Assembly (NCBI GenBank): GCA_030619985.1
Contig: JAUXAI010000010.1
Location: forward strand, 1 to 27,844
Reading direction: 5' to 3'
From: a bacterium
Lineage (GTDB): Bacteria > UBP18 > UBA7526
Length of the DNA: 27,844 bases
The translations under genes were made by a program, and so were the position numbers. Shown one piece after another: positions 1-8,108 of this stretch. Position 1 is the stretch's first letter. Each line of letters begins with the position of its first letter. Below the pieces are notes generated by a model. The model was not told the DNA's origin. It worked only from the letters and a program-made list of their open reading frames with translations, and made no database searches.

Positions 1-354
1 CTTCTCTGTCATCAGTCTTAAGGGGCCAACTCTTCTATTAGCCAGTCCTGCGATCCCGGGAAGACCCACTACTGCAGACAGAAAGAAGATAGACCAGGAG
101 ATAATAAGGGATGATAAGCGAGAAATGTTGAATTCTGGCAAAAAGGGAAGCGGATAAGGGCTCTTATGGGCCATGATAAAGGTTGAGATCATGAAGCCAA
201 CTAGGCCAAAGGCATAGATGGGATGGATGAATCTTGCTAAACGACGAGTATAATCAAATCCCTCTCCCCTGTTAAGTATCCTTCTGCCAATTATAGTGAC
301 AAGATATAGAGAAAGAACACAATAAATGTGGAAGAAGACTAATTTGATAGCCAC
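1..354 (-). CDS. Integral membrane protein, 5' part only (3' end beyond window)
   Basis: The frame is open from a GTG at 354 to the window edge, giving 118 residues. The GTG is preceded by a strong GGAGG five bases upstream, and no ATG lies nearby, so I chose it. The N-terminus (AIKLVFFHIYCVLSLYLV) is a hydrophobic helix. A charged loop with an RR pair and another Arg/His-rich stretch follows, then a second helix around residues 43-60 and a third around residues 80-100, ending in GLPGIAGLANRR. This is a polytopic membrane protein. I do not recognise the family. It lies downstream of the activase cluster on the same strand but is separated from it by a 163-bp gap holding an 8-bp tandem array, so co-transcription is possible but not shown. 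Confidence 0.6.
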   Translation of the reverse strand, partial: MAIKLVFFHIYCVLSLYLVTIIGRRILNRGEGFDYTRRLARFIHPIYAFGLVGFMISTFIMAHKSPYPLPFLPEFNISRLSSLIISWSIFFLSAVVGLPGIAGLANRRVGPLRLMTEK

Positions 355-370
355 GCGTTCCTCCAAGACA

Positions 371-458
371 AGGTTATCGGGTAATCAGGTAATCCGGTTA
401 TTAGGTAATCGGGTTATCAGGTAATCAGGTTATTGAGTAAACAAGTTAATAAGTCATC
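371..458. repeat. Degenerate 8-bp tandem array, 11 units
   Basis: Eleven consecutive 8-bp units fit the consensus AGGTAATC or AGGTTATC in perfect register, with substitutions but no indels. The array occupies most of the gap between the membrane-protein start at 354 and the DUF2229 stop at 518. The units are rich in TAA and TTA, so stops occur on both strands. Confidence 0.85.
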
Positions 459-517
459 GGAAATTAAATCCAGTAGGATTTACTTTCCGTTTCACCCCTT
501 CTTCGATTCCCACTTTC

Positions 518-1522
518 TCACTTTCCATTTTTCTCACCTTCCATTTTTTTACTACGCCGGCGTCGTTTGATCATTTCAACGAAGGCATCGAGTCTGGTAT
601 CTATCCCCGTCTCGCCAGTATGCTCATCAATGACCAGGGACATATAGGCTACTTTCTTGTTCTTTCGCGCTTTATCATCAACGATCTCTTTTAGTAAGGA
701 ATCTGGGCCGCACTCAAAGGAGATGATATAGATTAGACCATCGATCTCTTTTGAATCCAAGTAATGGAAGGCAGCCCCTACGGTTTCCTTTCCAAATGTC
801 CAGTAGATCCTCTTGGATAGAGCACGAATCCCCTCCTCAATTGTCTCATCTGGAATCATCTCTGAGGTATAGATCCTTGCTTCCAATTTCCTTAGTTTCT
901 GAATGATATTGAGACTGGAAAAGGGATCGTAGACGGTATAGGGATTCCCCACTAAAGCGATATTCAGCCTCTCTTTTCTCTCTTTTACAGGAGGAACCTC
1001 TTCACCGTCAAAAGCCTGAATTGCCTCTTGAGGAGTGATTCCATCTCTAATCCTCTCTAAAAACTTCTTATACACTTCTTGTGCCTTTTGATAAGCGAGA
1101 TAAATCCTACGAGGATTTTTATCAAACCTCTTCCCTGCCTCATAGATGGATCTCATGGTCACCCCCTTCTTCCTCACATTGAAATAGGTATCTAAGATGG
1201 GGGGTAAATCAGGCATAATGGCACGTAGGACATCGGGAAGCCCTGCGAAGTGGGGACAAAGATAGGTATCCTTCTCAATGCTCACCAGCCGGGGAATGAA
1301 CAGATAGTCTACTTTATCGGCCAGAGTAATCACATGGCCGAAGACCAGTTTCATAGGAAGGCAGGTATCACCAATGAACTTCTTAAGTCCTTTCCTAAAT
1401 ATCTCTTGAGTGGTTGGTTCGGAAACGATTACCTCTGCTCCTAATTCAGTGAAGAATGTCTTCCACAGAGGATAGAAGCGATAGTATAAAAGTGCTCTGG
1501 GAATGCCAACTCGAATAGCCAC
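518..1522 (-). CDS. Acyl-CoA dehydratase activase-related protein (DUF2229), copy A1
   Basis: 334 residues, GTG start with AAGGAG upstream. The N-terminus (VGIPRALLYYRFYPLWKTFF) matches the DUF2229 family, iron-sulfur proteins related to subunits of 2-hydroxyacyl-CoA dehydratases. Three conserved cysteines are visible: C54 (DTCLPMK), C89 (YLCPHF) and C271 (FECGPD). These are the same three found in the paralog at 2757-3752, and three cysteines are enough to hold one [4Fe-4S] cluster with an open site. The C-terminal DEHTGE...TR motif (299-310) is shared with all four dehydratase-like proteins here. The last residues (MEGEKNGK) fall in a 16-bp direct repeat that continues past the stop. It is the last gene of a B-activase-A-B-A cluster. 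Substrate unknown. Confidence 0.85.
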   Translation of the reverse strand: MAIRVGIPRALLYYRFYPLWKTFFTELGAEVIVSEPTTQEIFRKGLKKFIGDTCLPMKLVFGHVITLADKVDYLFIPRLVSIEKDTYLCPHFAGLPDVLRAIMPDLPPILDTYFNVRKKGVTMRSIYEAGKRFDKNPRRIYLAYQKAQEVYKKFLERIRDGITPQEAIQAFDGEEVPPVKERKERLNIALVGNPYTVYDPFSSLNIIQKLRKLEARIYTSEMIPDETIEEGIRALSKRIYWTFGKETVGAAFHYLDSKEIDGLIYIISFECGPDSLLKEIVDDKARKNKKVAYMSLVIDEHTGETGIDTRLDAFVEMIKRRRRSKKMEGEKNGK

Positions 1523-1556
1523 AAAAAACTCCTTAGGCAGCAGAGATTAGATAGCT

Positions 1557-1650
1557 CAAGGGTTACACGGGGAACAGGGGGCACAAGGGAAACAGGGGTT
1601 TAAAACCCTTGTCACCCTTGCTACCCTTATCACCCTTGTTTCCCTTTCAT
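1557..1650. repeat. Inverted pair of 9-bp tandem arrays between B1 and A1
   Basis: Five 9-bp units of the type CAAGGGTTA/CAGGGGTTT run from 1557 to 1601. After four A residues, five units of the inverted type CCCTTGTCA run from 1606 to 1650. The two halves can pair as one long imperfect hairpin. The second half is in codon register with the upstream gene. Its last two units encode MKG and KQG, and the next unit begins with TGA as the stop codon. Confidence 0.85.
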
Positions 1651-2721
1651 CTTCTGTCTTGCTTGTTTGCGCTGGAGGAGGTCGACAAAGGCTTCCAGGC
1701 GGGTAATGAGTCCTGCCTGCGCGGTATGCTCATCTAGGACTAAGGTAAGAATAGGAATGCCTAAGTCTTTCCTCACTTTGGATAGAATACCTTGGGCCAC
1801 AATCTCCGGGAGACAGGTAAAGGGAGCGATATGGACTATGCCATCGAATCCCCTCTTAGCATAGAGAATCGTTCCTCCAATAGAGACGATGCACTCTCCC
1901 CCAGGCTCCTCTTTCAGATAGGGTTGGGCTGCTTTTCTATATTTTCGCCTCGGCCCCCAGCGGCTAAAGATGGGAAGCATGGAGATCATATACTCTGTTG
2001 CCCAGACAGGACGATGCACCTCGCAGCCCATCTCGCCCAACTTTCTTTCAACCTCTAGGTTGACATAGGGCTCTAAGACAGTATAGGTCTCCCCTACTAC
2101 CCCAACCTTTAAGGGATTGCGAGTTTTATCCTGGGGAATTTTCTTAAGTAGAGAAATAGCCTCTCTCTTTGCCCAGCGAAGCTCTCTAAAAGAGAATGTC
2201 CTCCTGATAATCCGGGAGGCCTCATCATATGCCTTGGTGGTAGAGCCCTTCTTTATTTCATAGGGCCTTATTCTATGGGCTGATCTCTCCATCTTCTCCA
2301 AGGTAAGTAATTTTAGGAAGCCGAATCTGAATGCCTCTCCAATCTGAAACCAGTTTTGCCCTTGAGCAAGCCTCTTTAATTTTCTTAAATTATTTAGCAT
2401 ATCATAGTCTAAGGTAATGAGTTCATACTCATAATCCAAGTTCTTCAATATAAGGTTTTGCAACGTGGCATAGTAGCCGAAGCGGCAAGGGCCTCCAGCG
2501 GCGAGCATGACGATAGTATCCGCTCCCCTCTCCAGGGCCTCTATAAGGTTGCCCAAAGTGACTTTCAAGGGTAGGCAGGCGAACTCTGGAGAGTAGCGTG
2601 AACCGAGGGTGAGGGTCCTTTTGCTGGTCTTCGGAGGGAGGATGACCTCCCGGCCAAAGCGCCTGAGGATCGCTTCACCCAAAACCCCAATGGTTCCCAT
2701 GTGAGGAAAGGTTGGCTTCAT
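1630..2721 (-). CDS. HgdB-like 'CoA protein activase' family protein, copy B1
   Basis: 363 residues, ATG start with GGAG supplied by the flanking 8-bp array. It begins MKPTFPHMG, as its paralog at 4757-5863 begins MKITFPHMG. Five cysteines are conserved between the two: C49 (FACLPLK), C79 (GGPCRFG), C233 (MGCEV), C277 (GECIV) and C303 (FTCLPE). The CLPxK motif and the C-terminal DEHT...TRLEAFVDLL motif also occur in the DUF2229 copies, so types A and B appear to share a fold. Proteins of this family sit beside activases and DUF2229 proteins in many anaerobes and are thought to carry Fe-S clusters, but their reaction is not established. It lies between A2 upstream and A1 downstream. Confidence 0.82.
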   Translation of the reverse strand: MKPTFPHMGTIGVLGEAILRRFGREVILPPKTSKRTLTLGSRYSPEFACLPLKVTLGNLIEALERGADTIVMLAAGGPCRFGYYATLQNLILKNLDYEYELITLDYDMLNNLRKLKRLAQGQNWFQIGEAFRFGFLKLLTLEKMERSAHRIRPYEIKKGSTTKAYDEASRIIRRTFSFRELRWAKREAISLLKKIPQDKTRNPLKVGVVGETYTVLEPYVNLEVERKLGEMGCEVHRPVWATEYMISMLPIFSRWGPRRKYRKAAQPYLKEEPGGECIVSIGGTILYAKRGFDGIVHIAPFTCLPEIVAQGILSKVRKDLGIPILTLVLDEHTAQAGLITRLEAFVDLLQRKQARQKMKGKQG

Positions 2722-2730
2722 TCTCTACTC

Positions 2731-2762
2731 CGTCGGTCCGTCAGTCCGTCAGTCCGTCAATA
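2731..2762. repeat. 8-bp tandem array, 4 units, between A2 and B1
   Basis: Four units of consensus CGTCAGTC lie in exact register. On the minus strand the TGA in the first unit is the stop of the upstream gene (2757-2759), and the last unit supplies the GGAG ahead of the B1 start at 2721. Confidence 0.85.
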
Positions 2763-3752
2763 AGATAGACGGATAGACCTTTTCTTTCGTCTCTCTATCA
2801 AGTCAATAAAAGCCTCTAGTCTGGTGACTACTCCTGCCTCTCCCGTATGCTCATCAAGAATGAGGGAGAGATAGGCGATCTCTGGATGCTTTCTTGCCCT
2901 ATCAGCTATTAGTTCCCTTAGGAAGGAATCCGGGCCACAGCCAAAGGAGCCCAGGTGAATCAAACCATCTATGGACTTTGATTCCAGGAGATAGAGACTG
3001 GCTCCCACGATCTCTCTCCCCAGGCTCCAATAGACTTCTTGGGGAATCTTGTCTGCTTCTTTCTTTATCTCAAGGGGGGATACCATCTCCGGGGTAACTA
3101 CTCTGGCACCCAGATCCTCTAACTTCTTAATGATATTGAGATTGACAAAGGAGTCGTAGAGATTATAGGGATGGCCGACTAAAGCGATGCAGAGATTCCC
3201 TTTGGGATTGGATGATCTAAGAGTCCTTCTCTCTTCCCAACTGGAGAGAACTTCAGGAAGCAGGATCCCTTTTTGAAGAGATGATAGGTATTTGGATTCC
3301 TCTTCTAAAGCTCTCTTATATGCCCGATATATGAAAAGAGGGGATTTTTTAAAGATTCTTCCTATCCGATACATAGGAAAAAATAGATTGCTTGGTCTTT
3401 TCCTCAGGTTAAAGGAGGTATCGATTAAGGGAGAGAGGTTATCAAAAGCGCTCCTTATCATATCCGGAAAGCCGATGAACTTGGGACAGATGTAGGTTCC
3501 CCTCTCAAGGCTCACCAATCTGGGTAGAAAGAGATAGTCCACTTTGTCCATTAGGTCTTTCACATGGCCGAAGGCGACCTTTATCGATAGGCAGGCCTCA
3601 TCTGGTGCATATTTCAAGCCTTTTTTCAATAATTTCTTAGTGGTCTTGCCAGAGACTATTACTTCTATCCCTAAGGAATTGAAGAATGTCTTCCAGAAGG
3701 GATAGAGACGATAGTATAGAAGAGCCCTGATAATCCCCACTCTAATAGCCAT
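2757..3752 (-). CDS. Acyl-CoA dehydratase activase-related protein (DUF2229), copy A2
   Basis: 331 residues, a clear paralog of the product of 518-1522 (shared MAIRVGI, RALLYYR, YPFWKTFF). The conserved cysteines are C54 (EACLSIK), C89 (YICPKF) and C272 (FGCGPD), with an extra C188 not shared with A1. The C-terminal DEHTGEAG...TRLEAF motif is present. At the first cysteine motif the usual CLP/CFP proline is replaced by Ser (CLS), a difference from A1. The ATG lies four bases after the activase stop, with GGAG inside the activase 3' end, so the two are translationally coupled. This pairing suggests A2 is the direct partner of the activase, perhaps with B2 upstream. That is inference; no substrate can be named. 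Confidence 0.85.
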   Translation of the reverse strand: MAIRVGIIRALLYYRLYPFWKTFFNSLGIEVIVSGKTTKKLLKKGLKYAPDEACLSIKVAFGHVKDLMDKVDYLFLPRLVSLERGTYICPKFIGFPDMIRSAFDNLSPLIDTSFNLRKRPSNLFFPMYRIGRIFKKSPLFIYRAYKRALEEESKYLSSLQKGILLPEVLSSWEERRTLRSSNPKGNLCIALVGHPYNLYDSFVNLNIIKKLEDLGARVVTPEMVSPLEIKKEADKIPQEVYWSLGREIVGASLYLLESKSIDGLIHLGSFGCGPDSFLRELIADRARKHPEIAYLSLILDEHTGEAGVVTRLEAFIDLIERRKKRSIRLSY

Positions 3753-3755
3753 CTC

Positions 3756-4715
3756 TTACTTCTCCAGAACTTCCCACTTCCCGCAGCGATCTCCCCATCT
3801 GGAGATGACCTCTCCATTCATCAAGACCTCGATCACTTCACATAAATTGGGGCAGCCGGTGCACTCAAAGGAGCGGGTCTTATAGTCTACCTCACTCACC
3901 TCAAAACCCTTGAACTTTGTCTTCTTTGTCTCAACTATCGTCTCTTGGGCGAGCATAGCCGCACCGATAGCTCCCATGACATGATAGTATTCTGGGACAA
4001 TGACTTCATATCCCAACTCCTCCTCAAAGGCAGTCTTCATCCCCTTATTCGCTGCCACCCCTCCCTGAAAGACGGTCGGAGGAAGAATCTCCTTTCCCTT
4101 GCCTACATTATTTAAATAGTTTCTCACTAAGGCCTGACAGAGGCCAGCCACGATATTCTCTGTAACATGGCCGGTCTGCTGCTTATGGATCATATCCGAT
4201 TCGGCGAATACGGTACATCTTCCGGCAATCCTGGTAGGGGCTTTTGCCTGAAGAGCTAAATCTCCGAACTCCTCTATAGGAACTCCCAGCCTCTGAGCCT
4301 GATGGTCTAAGAAGGAGCCGGTTCCTGCAGCACAGATGGTGTTCATGGCAAAGTCCACCACTACCCCATCCCGAACGATAATGATCTTTGAGTCCTGTCC
4401 CCCAATCTCAAAGATGGTCTTTACCTCCGGGATGAGATGAGAAGCAGCCACGGCATGGGCGATGATTTCACTCTTTACCGTATCTGCTCCTACCAATATT
4501 CCCGTGAGGTGTCTGGCACTCCCGGTGGAGCTTACCCCTTTTATCTCAGTTCCTGAGGGAAGTTTATTCTCTATCTCTTTTAGGCCTTTCTGGACCGCTT
4601 CTATTGGTTTTCCCCCGGTCAAGAGATACTCCCAGACTAAAACCTTCCTTTCCTCATTAATGACCGCTAAATTGGTGCTTATTGAGCCAACATCAATTCC
4701 TAAATAGGTATCCAT
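3756..4715 (-). CDS. ASKHA-type acyl-CoA dehydratase activase (BcrAD/BadFG/HgdC family)
   Basis: 319 residues, ATG start after a strong GGAGGT. The family hydrolyses ATP to drive an electron from its [4Fe-4S] cluster into a partner Fe-S protein. Visible hallmarks are the phosphate-1 loop GIDVGSIST (6-14), GGQDSK (105-110), the cluster cysteine C128 in NTICAAGTGSF, the second cluster cysteine C167 in GRCTVF, and GGVAANKG (218-225). The homodimer would hold one cluster through C128 and C167 of each subunit. An extra C-terminal segment holds C285, C288, C292 and C311 (CxxCxxxC plus RCGKW), which could bind another metal or cluster. It sits at the centre of the B-activase-A-B-A cluster and is the only activase in the window for four candidate partners. 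Confidence 0.92.
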   Translation of the reverse strand: MDTYLGIDVGSISTNLAVINEERKVLVWEYLLTGGKPIEAVQKGLKEIENKLPSGTEIKGVSSTGSARHLTGILVGADTVKSEIIAHAVAASHLIPEVKTIFEIGGQDSKIIIVRDGVVVDFAMNTICAAGTGSFLDHQAQRLGVPIEEFGDLALQAKAPTRIAGRCTVFAESDMIHKQQTGHVTENIVAGLCQALVRNYLNNVGKGKEILPPTVFQGGVAANKGMKTAFEEELGYEVIVPEYYHVMGAIGAAMLAQETIVETKKTKFKGFEVSEVDYKTRSFECTGCPNLCEVIEVLMNGEVISRWGDRCGKWEVLEK

Positions 4716-4741
4716 TTTTTTACCTCCAGTATAGTGGTATC

Positions 4742-4769
4742 GTTTACCGTTAACCGTTAACTGTTAACT
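4742..4769. repeat. 7-bp tandem array, 4 units, at the 3' end of B2
   Basis: Four units of consensus GTTAACY in register (on the plus strand). The upstream gene reads into it: its last residues VNS and its TAA stop are array sequence. Confidence 0.85.
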
Positions 4770-5863
4770 TTTTTCTTCGCCCTTTTTCTATGGAGAAGGT
4801 CGACAAAGGCCTCTAATCTGGTCATGAGATGGGTTTGGGAAGAATGTTCCTCCAGTTCCACAGTGAATATAGGTATATCATAGTCCTTGCTCACCCGGGT
4901 CAAAATCCCGCTGGCCACAAACTCTGGCATGCAGGTGAAGGGCATGAGATGGATGAATCCATCGTATCCCTCCTTAGCATATAAAATGGCATATCCTACA
5001 GTGGCGTTGCACTCTGCGCCTACAGGATACTTGAGGTAGGGTCTTGCTGCTCGGACAGCTTTCCTCTTGCTCCTTCTCATGAATTTATCCAGCCCTACGT
5101 GATGAAGGATATGGGTGGAAAACCAGATGGTTCTATCCACTTCACAGCCCAGTTCCCCTAATTTCTTCTCAATATCCAAGTTAGCAAAAGAGTCCAGGAC
5201 TACGAAGATCTCCCCAGCGATAGCTATCTTTAGTGGCCTTCTATTTCTATCCTGAGGGATACTTCTTAAATCTTTTATTACTGCATCCTTTGCTTTCTTA
5301 AGATCGTATAGATTATCTGCACTCTCAATAGCCTCCATTCCTTGGTATAAACCTTTTGTGGTATCTCCTTTATTTATCTCGTAGGGTCTAATCTTTAAAG
5401 AAAGCCTCTCGATCTCCTCTATAGCAAGCATTTTCTTCCAGCCAAAGTGAAAGGCAAGTAAGCCATCTACGAAGGTAAGTTTATCACGATACTTGACAAC
5501 ATCCTTCTCTATCCCCAACTGAAAGAGACCATATAAGGCATGGGGAGTATCCAGAATGAGCCAGTTGGTCTTATAGCCCAAGTTCTTTAGTATAATCTGC
5601 ATAGGTAAGCCATATAATCCCAAACGACAAGGGCCTTTATCGCTTACCATGATGACGGTATCTGCACCTTTCTCGAAGGCTTCTATCAGATTCCCGAGCA
5701 TCAACTTAAAGGGCAGACAGACGAACTCCGGGGCATACTTCACCCCTAAGTCCAAGGCCTTCTTGGAGTTGGTAGGAGGGATTACGGTCTCCATGCCCAG
5801 GGCTTTAACCATTCCCTTGATAAAAATATCCATCCTTCCCATATGGGGAAAAGTAATTTTCAT
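4757..5863 (-). CDS. HgdB-like 'CoA protein activase' family protein, copy B2
   Basis: 368 residues, ATG start with GAGGGG upstream. It is a paralog of the product of 1630-2721. The five shared cysteines are at C49 (FVCLPFK), C79 (KGPCRLG), C240 (LGCEV), C285 (AECNA) and C311 (FTCMPE). The C-terminal signature is EEHSSQ...TRLEAFVDLLHRK rather than DEHT, a small divergence from B1. It is the first gene of the five-gene cluster and follows the deacetylase gene by 46 bp. That gap is mostly a 7-bp array, so it may belong to the same transcript as the two upstream envelope-type genes. Redox role with the activase is inferred from family and context; reaction unknown. Confidence 0.82.
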   Translation of the reverse strand: MKITFPHMGRMDIFIKGMVKALGMETVIPPTNSKKALDLGVKYAPEFVCLPFKLMLGNLIEAFEKGADTVIMVSDKGPCRLGLYGLPMQIILKNLGYKTNWLILDTPHALYGLFQLGIEKDVVKYRDKLTFVDGLLAFHFGWKKMLAIEEIERLSLKIRPYEINKGDTTKGLYQGMEAIESADNLYDLKKAKDAVIKDLRSIPQDRNRRPLKIAIAGEIFVVLDSFANLDIEKKLGELGCEVDRTIWFSTHILHHVGLDKFMRRSKRKAVRAARPYLKYPVGAECNATVGYAILYAKEGYDGFIHLMPFTCMPEFVASGILTRVSKDYDIPIFTVELEEHSSQTHLMTRLEAFVDLLHRKRAKKKVNS

Positions 5864-5870
5864 GCCCCCT

Positions 5871-5898
5871 CACTACTGTAAACTGGTTATTGTAAACT
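5871..5898. repeat. 7-bp tandem array, 4 units, between deacetylase and B2
   Basis: Four 7-bp units (CACTACT, GTAAACT, GGTTATT, GTAAACT) in register. The unit type is the same as in the hisB-hisA gap at 15355-15420. Confidence 0.75.
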
Positions 5899-5909
5899 TC
5901 TTTCGTCTA

Positions 5910-6731
5910 TTACCTAATTTTCAGGACATCTCTTATCGGCCCAAATTCAAATTCTTCAAGCAGTTTGTGTAATTTATAAGAAGTGCTCCTTATTTTGGTA
6001 TAATGGACGAAGTTCCTCCAAAAAGGAAGTCTTACCTTAGGATGCTCTAAATCGAACTCCCAGGGGTGAATGCAGAATAGTGCTGGTATTCCTTCTTTAT
6101 TCAAATTTCTGATTGTTCTCTTTATATCCCACCAGATGCCAAACCGTAATCCCCAACCAGTAGCGATGGGCATATTGCCCATAAAGGTTCTCATAATGGT
6201 AGGGGGGAACTCAAATATCTCTCCCTTCTTCGTTTTAATCCTATGGGGATATCTATTGACTCTTGGCTCACCAATGAGCTTTACCTTGAGGATACTGGAG
6301 TCATACTCCAGGCCTTCCTCTTTTAAGATATCCAGCGCCCAGTAAGTATCCTTCCTTATCGACCATTCTGGTGCCCGATAACCAATAACCTTATTTTTGT
6401 TTATCTCCTCAATAATCTCTATTGATTTCCTTAAATCTCTTCTGAACTCTTCCTTTGTCTGCCTATAGACCTGAATATGGCCATATCCATGGGTGGCGAT
6501 CTCATGACCATCCTTCTTTATTAATCTTACAACCCGAGGATTCCTCTGGGCCACATATCCCAGGATGAAGAAGGTAGCCTTTACTCTCTTTTCTCTCAGG
6601 ATATCCAATAGTTTCTCTAAACCGACTGAGACCCGGTCCTGGTATTCATCCCATTTAGATGGAGGAAAGATATTTTCCATTCCGCAGATGTGGTACCAAT
6701 CCTCGACATCAATCGTCAAAGCATTAAGCAT
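5910..6731 (-). CDS. Polysaccharide deacetylase family protein (NodB fold, DUF3473 type)
   Basis: 273 residues, ATG start with AGGAG overlapping the stop of the upstream gene. The NodB-type motifs are visible: TIDVEDWYH (6-14) with the metal Asp, THGYGH (80-85) with the two metal His (H81, H85), and GYRAPEWS (117-124) with the catalytic-pocket Arg and Pro. The C-terminal ALFCIHPWEFD supplies the late His motif. No signal peptide is seen, as in the DUF3473 subfamily found in exopolysaccharide/exosortase loci, where these enzymes are thought to remove N-acetyl groups from lipid-linked or polymeric sugars. It is one base downstream of the ATP-grasp gene and surely co-translated with it. Confidence 0.9.
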   Translation of the reverse strand: MLNALTIDVEDWYHICGMENIFPPSKWDEYQDRVSVGLEKLLDILREKRVKATFFILGYVAQRNPRVVRLIKKDGHEIATHGYGHIQVYRQTKEEFRRDLRKSIEIIEEINKNKVIGYRAPEWSIRKDTYWALDILKEEGLEYDSSILKVKLIGEPRVNRYPHRIKTKKGEIFEFPPTIMRTFMGNMPIATGWGLRFGIWWDIKRTIRNLNKEGIPALFCIHPWEFDLEHPKVRLPFWRNFVHYTKIRSTSYKLHKLLEEFEFGPIRDVLKIR

Positions 6732-6732
6732 G

Positions 6733-7893
6733 CTATCTCCTGCATAATAGTCTTCTCATCTCTTTCTGTGAGAAGAGGCTACAGACAGAGAGTACGCGAC
6801 CGAAAATGGGACCAGGGTCTTTTAGGGATAATATATCATAATTCGTCCTGAAGTTAAAGAAGCCCGGAGTCCATCTGAATCTTCTCAAATTAGAGAAGAA
6901 ATGAAGAAAATCTCCCGGAAACATCCAGCGGCACCTTACCCCTATCTTATAATCGAGAATCGGTTTAATATCCCCCTCTTTTGCCATGCGATAGATGAGA
7001 TAGGGGAAGTCCACTCCAGACAAAATAGCCAGCTGTAAGGAACCCCAGAACCTGGGATTGACCTCCATTAGTTTTGGCTTTCCATCTCTGGGGTCTACTT
7101 TAAACTCCACCATAGCCACCCCTACCCAATCTAGTGCCTTCAATAATTTTAAACCCATCTCTTGAACTTTAGGATTTTTCACGCTTTCTCTTAAGGTACT
7201 TGGGCCTCCAGTAACCGGGTATTCCTTTAGCCTCTTATGAACAAAGACCGCACGAAGTTCAGAATTCTTATTGAAGAGAGCACTCACTCCAAAGGCCTCC
7301 CCTTTCTGAGGAATAGATTCCTGAATTAGGGGGAGAGGATAAATCTTGTGAACCTCTCTATATTTTGAGACTAATTCTTTCTCGTTTCTTACTCGTTTAA
7401 TACCATAGGAGCCGAAACTCACCTGAGGCTTAATCACTACTGGATACTCAATCTCTTTAGCAATTCTTTTTACTTCATCAATATGCCCAATAAACCAGGT
7501 CTTGGGGCAAGAGATATTTAACTCCCAGGCCTTTTTAATTATATTCTTCTTATTCCGGGTAAACTCGATCTTCTCATAATCAGGAATTAAGAGATAAGTA
7601 AGTTTAGAAATTTTTTCTTTATTCTTTGCCACGAGAAGTAAAGTTTCCTCTTCCATAGGACAGAGAACATCGTAGGATGTCTGCTTCAACTCATCTAATA
7701 AATAATCAATAAAAGCATCCGGTTTGGTTCCGGGAGAAGGATAGACTACTCTTTTAGTGGCATATTTAGAGAAGAGGCTGGTAGCCAATCTGGTATTCTC
7801 TCCTACGGTAATCTCAATCCCTTTTTCTCCCAAGGAACGGACTACCGCAAGTGTCTTTCTCCATTGTCCATCAGTAACGAATGCTCTTCCCAT
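6733..7893 (-). CDS. ATP-grasp superfamily carboxylate-amine ligase, substrate unknown
   Basis: 386 residues, ATG start directly after a GGAGTGAGGA leader. The N-terminal part (1-110) is a Rossmann-like pre-ATP-grasp domain. The ATP-grasp core follows, with nucleotide-binding YPVVIKPQVSFGSYGI (150-165) and the Mg-binding LMEVNPRFWGS (275-285; E277, N279, R281). Related enzymes activate a carboxylate as acyl phosphate and ligate it to an amine. Genes of this type often neighbour DUF3473 deacetylases in exopolysaccharide loci, and here the deacetylase starts one base after this stop, with its SD inside this gene's last codons. Exact substrates cannot be read from the sequence. Confidence 0.85.
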   Translation of the reverse strand: MGRAFVTDGQWRKTLAVVRSLGEKGIEITVGENTRLATSLFSKYATKRVVYPSPGTKPDAFIDYLLDELKQTSYDVLCPMEEETLLLVAKNKEKISKLTYLLIPDYEKIEFTRNKKNIIKKAWELNISCPKTWFIGHIDEVKRIAKEIEYPVVIKPQVSFGSYGIKRVRNEKELVSKYREVHKIYPLPLIQESIPQKGEAFGVSALFNKNSELRAVFVHKRLKEYPVTGGPSTLRESVKNPKVQEMGLKLLKALDWVGVAMVEFKVDPRDGKPKLMEVNPRFWGSLQLAILSGVDFPYLIYRMAKEGDIKPILDYKIGVRCRWMFPGDFLHFFSNLRRFRWTPGFFNFRTNYDILSLKDPGPIFGRVLSVCSLFSQKEMRRLLCRR

Positions 7894-7910
7894 TCCTCAC
7901 TCCGCTCAGA
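7894..7910 (-). promoter_or_regulatory. Recurrent ribosome-binding leader (copy 1)
   Basis: On the minus strand this reads TCTGAGCGGAGTGAGGA and ends directly at the ATG of the ATP-grasp gene. It matches the leaders at 18804-18821 (murA) and 15336-15353 (hisA), so it looks like a repeated SD cassette rather than a chance SD. Confidence 0.55.
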
Positions 7911-7990
7911 CGCAAATCAACGCGAAAACGCAAATCATCGCGAATCTAAAAAAAACCGCGAATCTACGCGAATAAATTCGCGAGAATTCG
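7910..7990. repeat. 9-bp degenerate tandem array upstream of the ATP-grasp gene
   Basis: Nine 9-bp units follow a pattern such as ACGCAAATC, AACGCGAAA and ATCGCGAAT in register. The last two are in inverted orientation (TAAATTCGC, GAGAATTCG). It fills much of the gap between the tRNA-Val gene and the ATP-grasp start. Confidence 0.75.
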
Positions 7991-8043
7991 CGTTCCGATT
8001 TATTTGTTCTCTAGTCATACTCGCGACTATTTGTGTTTATGGC

Positions 8044-8102
8044 GACCCGTAAAGTCGCTTTGCGACCACGGGTCTACCATGTGATGCCAACTTTGTTGGC
8101 AT
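8044..8102. repeat. Two GC-rich hairpins just downstream of tRNA-Val
   Basis: Hairpin 1 (8044-8074) has outer arms GACCCGT/ACGGGTC and a nested GTCGC-TTT-GCGAC. Hairpin 2 (8084-8102) is ATGCCAAC-TTT-GTTGGCAT, a perfect 8-bp stem. Hairpin 2 starts seven bases after the tRNA-Val CCA end in the direction of transcription. Neither is followed by a T run, so I do not call an intrinsic terminator. Confidence 0.6.
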
Positions 8103-8108
8103 TTTACG

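Noticed and set aside
371-458. CRISPR array
   Set aside because: Units are 8 bp, contiguous and without spacers; no cas genes are nearby. The other arrays fail for the same reason.
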